Shown piece after piece: positions 5,563-9,791 of a DNA stretch of 9,791 nucleotides. Within the stretch, counting starts at the first letter, position 1. Each line of letters opens with the position of its first letter. Below the pieces are notes generated by a model. That model had not been told where the DNA came from, ran no database searches, and saw only the letters and a program-made list of their open reading frames with translations. This DNA is from an uncultured Rikenellaceae bacterium (GTDB lineage: Bacteria; Bacteroidota; Bacteroidia; Bacteroidales; Rikenellaceae), in the NCBI GenBank assembly GCA_949284665.1, contig CASDWR010000114.1, forward strand, positions 1 through 9,791, given 5' to 3'. A program made the position numbers and the translations under genes.

Positions 5563-7977
5563 TTATTTATGCCGTTTCTTCCACTTCCAGAAGTAACCCT
5601 TCAAAATCTTTTTCAATCCATGCGAACGGGAAGTCTGTCCATAGCCGTAGCCATAGCCATATCCGTAGCCATAACTGCCATATCTGGTATACGACTTACC
5701 CATCCCTACATCCGTGATCACGAGATTCATGTTTTTCAGGGAATGTCTTGTTGCAAGGGCATTCATCGGTGCCAGATTCCGTTTGAACGAATGATTGATA
5801 CGGACAGCAAACACCGTTAAATCCGCAAGACGATTGACGATCAATGTATCGCTGACCAACGCTACGGGAGGCGTGTCGATAACGATGTAGTCGTAATGAC
5901 GTTTTAACTCCTCGACTGCCATATCTATCTCATTGTTCATCAGCAATTCGGCAGGATTGGGTGGAATCGCGCCCACATAAAGCATATCGACCGATCCCAT
6001 TTCATTTTTGGCAACCAATTTCATGATATCCGACTCCTTGCCCGCCAAAAAATTCACCAATCCGGTAAGACGACGCTGACCGCTCACCCGCTCCGCAAGC
6101 GAAGCTTTTCGTAAATCAAGGTCAATCAAAATCACTTTCTTACCTGTTATCGAAAGCGACAACGCAAGATTGATCGAAATAAAACTTTTCCCTTCGGATG
6201 GGATCGTCGACGTAACCATAATCACCTGTCCTCCCTTGGGCATCGTAAAATCAAGATTCGTTCGTACCATGCGGAATGCCTCCGACACGGGATCTCGACT
6301 GTTCTTGGTGATGATCACATCTTCTTTCATGCCACTTTCCTTCGATGGAATGGTCCCCAAAATCGGAATATTCGTGGCATCCTCGACCTCCTTGACACTT
6401 GCAATCTTCACACGCAATTGTTCGATCAGGAAAATCACCAATGCAGGCAGAAGCACGCCAATACAGAAAAACAGGACGACAATTAATTTCGTTCTCGGAG
6501 CCACGGCCCGAAAAACAGGGGTAGCCGGATCGACTACTTGTGCAACCGTAGATGCGGCAGCAAGTTTCAAATTCGTCTCTTCCCTTTTGTTCAACAGAAA
6601 AATGTAAATCGACTCTTTGATCTGCTGATTGCGAATGATCGATTGTGCTTCTTTCTCAAGTGTCGGCACATTCTGTACCCGATTCGAAATCAGGTTTATC
6701 TGTTTTTCAATGGAGTTCTGTTTGATCCGGAGCGACTCTTTCAGGCTGTTGATCGCACCCTTGAGCGAAGACTGGGTCGACTCGATCTGCATCTTCAGAT
6801 CGGAAACGATCGGGTTATCCTTCATTTTTTCGCCGTCGAACCGAAGCAACTGAATTACCAACTCATTATATTGATTGATCGCTCGATTCAGCGACTCATC
6901 TTCAATTCCGATATTGGCCGGAAGTTGCTTGGCTTCTCCGTCGTATCCGGTCAACAAATCGTACACATTTTCGAGCAGCATGATTTGCGTAGCCGTGGCC
7001 ACCGCCTCCTCTTCGTACTTGTTGGCCGACTGCAGGAATATGTTCGATTCGGAAACGATATCGATCGACTGTTTGTTCTTCTTGAAACGCTCCACTTCAC
7101 TGTCTATCCCTGTCAATTCAGCATCCACATGCGTCAAGCGATCGTTGATAAAATCAAGCGTAACGCGTGCCAACTGCCTTTTCCACTCGCTGGCATCGAA
7201 ATTATAGATTTTGATCAGTTCGTTCACGATATCGGCCGACTTCTGAGGCACATGGGTTTTGAGTGAGATATTGATCACACTCGTCAATTTGGAGGCTAAG
7301 GAAACGCTGAGATTCCGAGCATAAACCTCTGCCATTTCCCGCGGATCGTACACCTTGATCTGGAAAACATCTCCAATCGACTCATTGTAGTTTTTATTCC
7401 TGACGATTGAAAAGGTGGCTATGCTGTCCTTGATCGTTTCACCATAAAAACCGGAAATCTTGCGTTCGACCTCCTCTTTGCCGTTCTTGTACTTCAATGT
7501 CGCATTCCATGTGTCGTTTTGTGCCAGATGCATCCGCAATGAAAACGGCTCATTCAACGTATCCACCATCATTCTCACAGGGGCATCTTCCGAATAGATC
7601 TCTTGCTCACCGACTTTCCGCACTCCGAAATATGCGATATTCGCATGGAGTTTCTCGACCACCTGATACATCAACGAACGCGAACGGAGAATATACATCT
7701 CATTCTCCACATTGCTCGTGTTGCGCCACATGCGGACCTGCTTGAAATCGGTCACATCCGAATCAAGTCCCCGGGAATACTCTTCATCGATCAGGATCGT
7801 TGCCGAAGCCACATATTGTTTGGGCGACACCTTGATATAAAGGTATCCTGCCCCAAGACAAACAATCACCGACAGAACGAACCAATACCAGTTCCCCAGG
7901 ATAAAATCGTATAAGTCTCTCAACGAAAACTCATTGCCTTCTGTCTTTCCAAATGGTTCCTTGCTTCTCTCTTCCAT
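5563..7977 (-). CDS. Wzc-like polysaccharide co-polymerase and tyrosine autokinase (BY-kinase)
   Basis: The protein has 804 residues, within the family range. TM1 is at about 30-49, inside a Wzz-type N-terminal domain. A long periplasmic region follows, largely coiled coil at about 275-450. The GNVR-type segment leads to TM2 at about 498-518. The cytoplasmic BY-kinase domain (about 565-760) has Walker A (STIPSEGKS, 590-598), Walker A' (ILIDLD, 616-621) and Walker B (YIVIDTPP, 697-704). A cluster of eight tyrosines follows (763, 766, 769, 771, 773, 775, 777, 779) as the likely autophosphorylation tail. Such proteins control chain length and export of capsule or exopolysaccharide through cycles of Tyr phosphorylation. 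Unusually, a basic, aromatic stretch of 24 residues follows the cluster. The gene starts seven bases after the stop of the Wza-like gene, so the two are co-transcribed. No glycosyltransferases are in the window, so the polymer is unknown. Confidence 0.95.
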   Translation of the reverse strand: MEERSKEPFGKTEGNEFSLRDLYDFILGNWYWFVLSVIVCLGAGYLYIKVSPKQYVASATILIDEEYSRGLDSDVTDFKQVRMWRNTSNVENEMYILRSRSLMYQVVEKLHANIAYFGVRKVGEQEIYSEDAPVRMMVDTLNEPFSLRMHLAQNDTWNATLKYKNGKEEVERKISGFYGETIKDSIATFSIVRNKNYNESIGDVFQIKVYDPREMAEVYARNLSVSLASKLTSVINISLKTHVPQKSADIVNELIKIYNFDASEWKRQLARVTLDFINDRLTHVDAELTGIDSEVERFKKNKQSIDIVSESNIFLQSANKYEEEAVATATQIMLLENVYDLLTGYDGEAKQLPANIGIEDESLNRAINQYNELVIQLLRFDGEKMKDNPIVSDLKMQIESTQSSLKGAINSLKESLRIKQNSIEKQINLISNRVQNVPTLEKEAQSIIRNQQIKESIYIFLLNKREETNLKLAAASTVAQVVDPATPVFRAVAPRTKLIVVLFFCIGVLLPALVIFLIEQLRVKIASVKEVEDATNIPILGTIPSKESGMKEDVIITKNSRDPVSEAFRMVRTNLDFTMPKGGQVIMVTSTIPSEGKSFISINLALSLSITGKKVILIDLDLRKASLAERVSGQRRLTGLVNFLAGKESDIMKLVAKNEMGSVDMLYVGAIPPNPAELLMNNEIDMAVEELKRHYDYIVIDTPPVALVSDTLIVNRLADLTVFAVRINHSFKRNLAPMNALATRHSLKNMNLVITDVGMGKSYTRYGSYGYGYGYGYGYGQTSRSHGLKKILKGYFWKWKKRHK
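5638..5673 (-). repeat. Six-base tandem repeat encoding the Tyr-Gly tail of the kinase
   Basis: Six successive TAY-GGN units (Tyr-Gly codon pairs) lie head to tail within the kinase gene, encoding residues 769-780. The units differ at third codon positions (TAT or TAC, GGC or GGA). The period of six keeps the frame whatever the copy number, so gain or loss of units would change only the number of tyrosines. Confidence 0.8.
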
Positions 7978-7984
7978 GGATTTT

Positions 7985-8785
7985 CTATCGACTTAAGTAA
8001 AAAATAGACATTGCGATCGACGTAAACAGGGAACCTAACGAAACGATCGTCGGGAAATTATTGTTGAATGAGGAGATCGACCGTGCTTTCGCATTTACCG
8101 GTTCGACACATATCACGTCATTCTGCTGCAGATAAAAATACTCGGATTCAAATATTTTTTTCGACTTCAGGTCCAGCCTTGCATATTCACGTACGCCATT
8201 ATTTTCACGGATCACCAACACGTTCCCCCGTTTCCCGTACACAGTCAGGTCGCCAGCCAAACCGATCGCCTCCAGGATGGACAACCGGTCCCCCTGCACG
8301 TTGAAAGTTCCGGGGTGGGTCACTTCGCCGATCACCGTAATCTTGAAATTCAAAAAATTCACCGTTACCACCGGATCCGGAACGACATTTTTCAACGAAT
8401 CTTTCAGCATGTCGGAAAGTTCCTGACGTGTCATACCCGCCACATGCAACGTTCCCAACACCGGGAAATCGATATTCCCTGACTGATTGACCAAATACCC
8501 CTCCATCTCTTGCCGGACATTCGTATCCACCGTCCCGCGCAATGAGGACGACAGTTGATTCCGAACACCCGACAGATTGTACGGTACGGCCAATTCCGGC
8601 TTGATCGACGACACCATAATAGAGAGCAAATCCCCGCTTTTGATCACATTCGTATATGTGTTGGTAATGCGATGCGATTCACCCGAATTAATATCCTGAA
8701 AATATGCGATATCTTTCGATGTGGCACAAGAGCAGAGAACTCCTGCGATACCGATCATCAACAGACAATTTTTGATTTTACCCAT
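7985..8785 (-). CDS. Wza-like polysaccharide export lipoprotein (Poly_export and SLBB domains)
   Basis: The protein has 266 residues. The N-terminus is a lipoprotein signal: MGKIKN, a hydrophobic core, then LCSC with lipidation expected at Cys20, followed by ATSKD. A Poly_export (PES) domain covers about 46-145 (IKSGDLLSIMV, then GNIDFPVLGTLHVAGMTR). An SLBB domain starts at about 149 (ITVIGEVTHPGTFNVQ). A hydrophobic C-terminal segment (about 244-264) could be the outer-membrane helix of a Wza-type channel. It should form the outer-membrane exit for the polymer handled by the Wzc-like partner immediately downstream. The ATG at 8785 is chosen because it gives the proper signal and lies downstream of the promoter; an in-frame ATG at 8848 lies upstream of the -7 box and would not be transcribed from it. 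Confidence 0.92.
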   Translation of the reverse strand: MGKIKNCLLMIGIAGVLCSCATSKDIAYFQDINSGESHRITNTYTNVIKSGDLLSIMVSSIKPELAVPYNLSGVRNQLSSSLRGTVDTNVRQEMEGYLVNQSGNIDFPVLGTLHVAGMTRQELSDMLKDSLKNVVPDPVVTVNFLNFKITVIGEVTHPGTFNVQGDRLSILEAIGLAGDLTVYGKRGNVLVIRENNGVREYARLDLKSKKIFESEYFYLQQNDVICVEPVNAKARSISSFNNNFPTIVSLGSLFTSIAMSIFYLSR

Positions 8786-8826
8786 ATGAAAATCGCAAAG
8801 AATAAATGCCTCAATTATTTCGTCGG

Positions 8827-8855
8827 CAAATATAGGGATAATTTTCAAGATTCAA
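8827..8855 (-). promoter_or_regulatory. Bacteroidota-type promoter for the export operon
   Basis: The minus strand reads TTG (8853-8855), 18 bases, then TATATTTG (8827-8834), an exact -7 box with a slightly short spacer. Transcription would start near 8820, about 35 bases ahead of the ATG at 8785, and would cover the Wza-like and Wzc-like genes. It is arranged back to back with the deformylase promoter. Confidence 0.7.
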
Positions 8856-8918
8856 GTACAACTTTCTGTTTCTTTTTGGCTTTTTTCGTACCACAACTTA
8901 CCACGATTTTGCATTGTA

Positions 8919-8949
8919 TTGATCGGTTTCAAAAAAATATATACATTTG
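8919..8949 (+). promoter_or_regulatory. Bacteroidota-type promoter for the peptide deformylase gene
   Basis: TTG at 8919-8921 and TACATTTG at 8942-8949 are 20 bases apart, matching the -33/-7 pattern. Transcription would begin near 8956, leaving a leader of about 20 bases before the ATG at 8976. This position supports the long form of the protein, with its signal sequence. Confidence 0.75.
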
Positions 8950-8975
8950 TTCAAACCTTTCCATGATTCTCCGGC

Positions 8976-9596
8976 ATGAAAAAAAGAAGTAGCGGCGGGA
9001 CACGGTATGTAATTGCAGCGCTGATGGTATTGACTGCCACTGCCTGCACCAAGCCATTTCCTAAAAAAGCATGCGACATAATCGGCACAACGGAAGAGGG
9101 TATCATGACGCTGTGTACGGTCGAGACAACTCGCGATTCCCTCTTCCTGAGACAACATTGCAGCACGCTGAATCGTAAACAGATGAGATCAGACCTCTTC
9201 GAAACCCTGATGATCCGCATGTTGGCCACGGTCAATGACCCACACAATCCGGGTGTCGGGATCGCGGCCCCGCAAGTGGGGCTTTCCTACCGATTGGTCG
9301 CCGTCAAAAGATTCGACAAAATCGGCGAACCTTTCGAATTCTATGCAAATCCACAAATCATCTATTATTCACCGAAAACATCCGAAGGACGCGAAGGCTG
9401 CCTTTCGATTCCGGGATATGCGGGACAAGTGGAACGTTCCGTCGAAATAGTCATCCGTTACGAGAATCCGGCCGACTGCAAACCGAAACAGGAACGTGTC
9501 AAAGGGTATACGGCCGTTATCTTCCAGCACGAAATCGACCATCTGAACGGCATTCTCTACACTGATCGGGCATCGAAAGTCTACCGGCGCGAATAA
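8976..9596 (+). CDS. Peptide deformylase with N-terminal lipoprotein signal
   Basis: The protein has 206 residues. All three deformylase motifs are intact: GVGIAAPQ (93-100), EGCLS (140-144) and QHEIDH (184-189). The metal ligands would be Cys142, His185 and His189, with Glu186 as the catalytic base. The family removes the formyl group from the N-terminal methionine of new proteins, normally in the cytoplasm. Here the N-terminus has a basic region (MKKRSSGGTR), a hydrophobic core (about 11-22) and ATAC with Cys24 as a possible lipidation site, so the protein appears to be exported as a lipoprotein. The lipobox is imperfect (Ala rather than Leu at -3). An internal ATG at 9105 would give a soluble 163-residue enzyme, but the promoter fits the upstream start. 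Extra cysteines lie at 33, 47 and 62. It is divergent from the export operon and has no operon partner in view. Confidence 0.9.
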   Translation: MKKRSSGGTRYVIAALMVLTATACTKPFPKKACDIIGTTEEGIMTLCTVETTRDSLFLRQHCSTLNRKQMRSDLFETLMIRMLATVNDPHNPGVGIAAPQVGLSYRLVAVKRFDKIGEPFEFYANPQIIYYSPKTSEGREGCLSIPGYAGQVERSVEIVIRYENPADCKPKQERVKGYTAVIFQHEIDHLNGILYTDRASKVYRRE

Positions 9597-9614
9597 TTCC
9601 CGACAGAATACCCG

Positions 9615-9791
9615 TTATACTGATAGCAAAATCAGAACCTGGGCTGTCATCACCCGCAAAAACATGGTCAGCGGATAGACGGTGGCATAACTCACGGCCG
9701 GACGATCGTTCGGAGAAACGGCCGAAGCAAACGACAGTGCAACAGGATTGGTCATACCCCCAGAAATTACTCCCAACAGCGAAAAATAATC
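9615..9791 (-). CDS. AspT/YidE/YbjL-type transporter, C-terminal end only
   Basis: The last 58 codons of a gene entering from the right edge are visible. The segment LLGVISGGMTNPVALSFA and then AVSYATVYPLTMFLRVM match the conserved end of the second half of AspT/YidE/YbjL antiporter proteins, where a GxxxTNxPAL-like loop is followed by SYATVYPL and a final helix. These are inner-membrane proteins; AspT exchanges aspartate and alanine, while YidE/YbjL substrates are unknown. The gene is convergent with the deformylase, with 18 bases between the stops and no visible terminator. Confidence 0.85.
   Translation of the reverse strand, partial: DYFSLLGVISGGMTNPVALSFASAVSPNDRPAVSYATVYPLTMFLRVMTAQVLILLSV

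Noticed and set aside
5638..5673. Short repeats as a CRISPR-like array
   Set aside because: The six-base units have no spacers and encode the Tyr-Gly tail in frame.
6538..7266. A 242-codon plus-strand frame inside the kinase gene
   Set aside because: It is antisense to the coiled-coil part of the Wzc-like protein, whose reading is certain; no ribosome-binding site or promoter was seen and the product has no family features.
8786..8848. Upstream ATG at 8848 for the Wza-like protein
   Set aside because: It lies upstream of the -7 box and would put 21 residues ahead of a normal lipoprotein signal.

Overview
This window looks like a chromosomal stretch from a Bacteroidota (probably Bacteroidales) genome. 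The reasons are several promoters of the Bacteroidota type (TTG, an 18-20 base spacer, then TAnnTTTG), mostly weak or absent Shine-Dalgarno sequences, a short histone H1-like (Hc1-type) protein, lipoproteins with an SCAT-type lipobox, and a two-gene Wza-like/Wzc-like export pair. The genus cannot be fixed from the sequence alone. No mobile element, CRISPR array, rRNA or tRNA is visible.

Layout, left to right. The left edge cuts a SulP-type anion transporter, leaving its last transmembrane stretch and the STAS domain (+). A 228-base spacer follows in which I recognise nothing. Next is a low-molecular-weight protein tyrosine phosphatase (-). Divergent from it is a probable operon (+): a DoxX-family membrane protein, a possible 26-residue ORF, a YtfJ-like exported thioredoxin-fold protein, and an EptA/MCR-type phosphoethanolamine transferase. 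An alpha/beta hydrolase (+) follows, with its own promoter overlapping the end of the transferase gene. A strong bidirectional terminator separates it from a convergent, 57-residue histone-like gene (-).

The right half holds an exopolysaccharide export operon (-): a Wza-like outer-membrane lipoprotein and then a Wzc-like co-polymerase/tyrosine autokinase with a Tyr-Gly-rich tail. Divergent from it is a peptide deformylase (+) that carries an N-terminal lipoprotein signal. The window ends inside a convergent AspT/YidE/YbjL-type transporter gene (-).

The shared theme is the cell envelope: lipid A or other envelope decoration (phosphoethanolamine transferase), polysaccharide export and its control by tyrosine phosphorylation (Wza/Wzc, possibly the phosphatase), plus membrane transport. 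Most genes are ordinary for the phylum. The items most worth a second look are the apparently exported peptide deformylase, the repeat-encoded Tyr-Gly tail with a basic extension on the kinase, the structured 3' region of the histone-like gene, and the tiny ORF that overlaps the YtfJ-like start codon.
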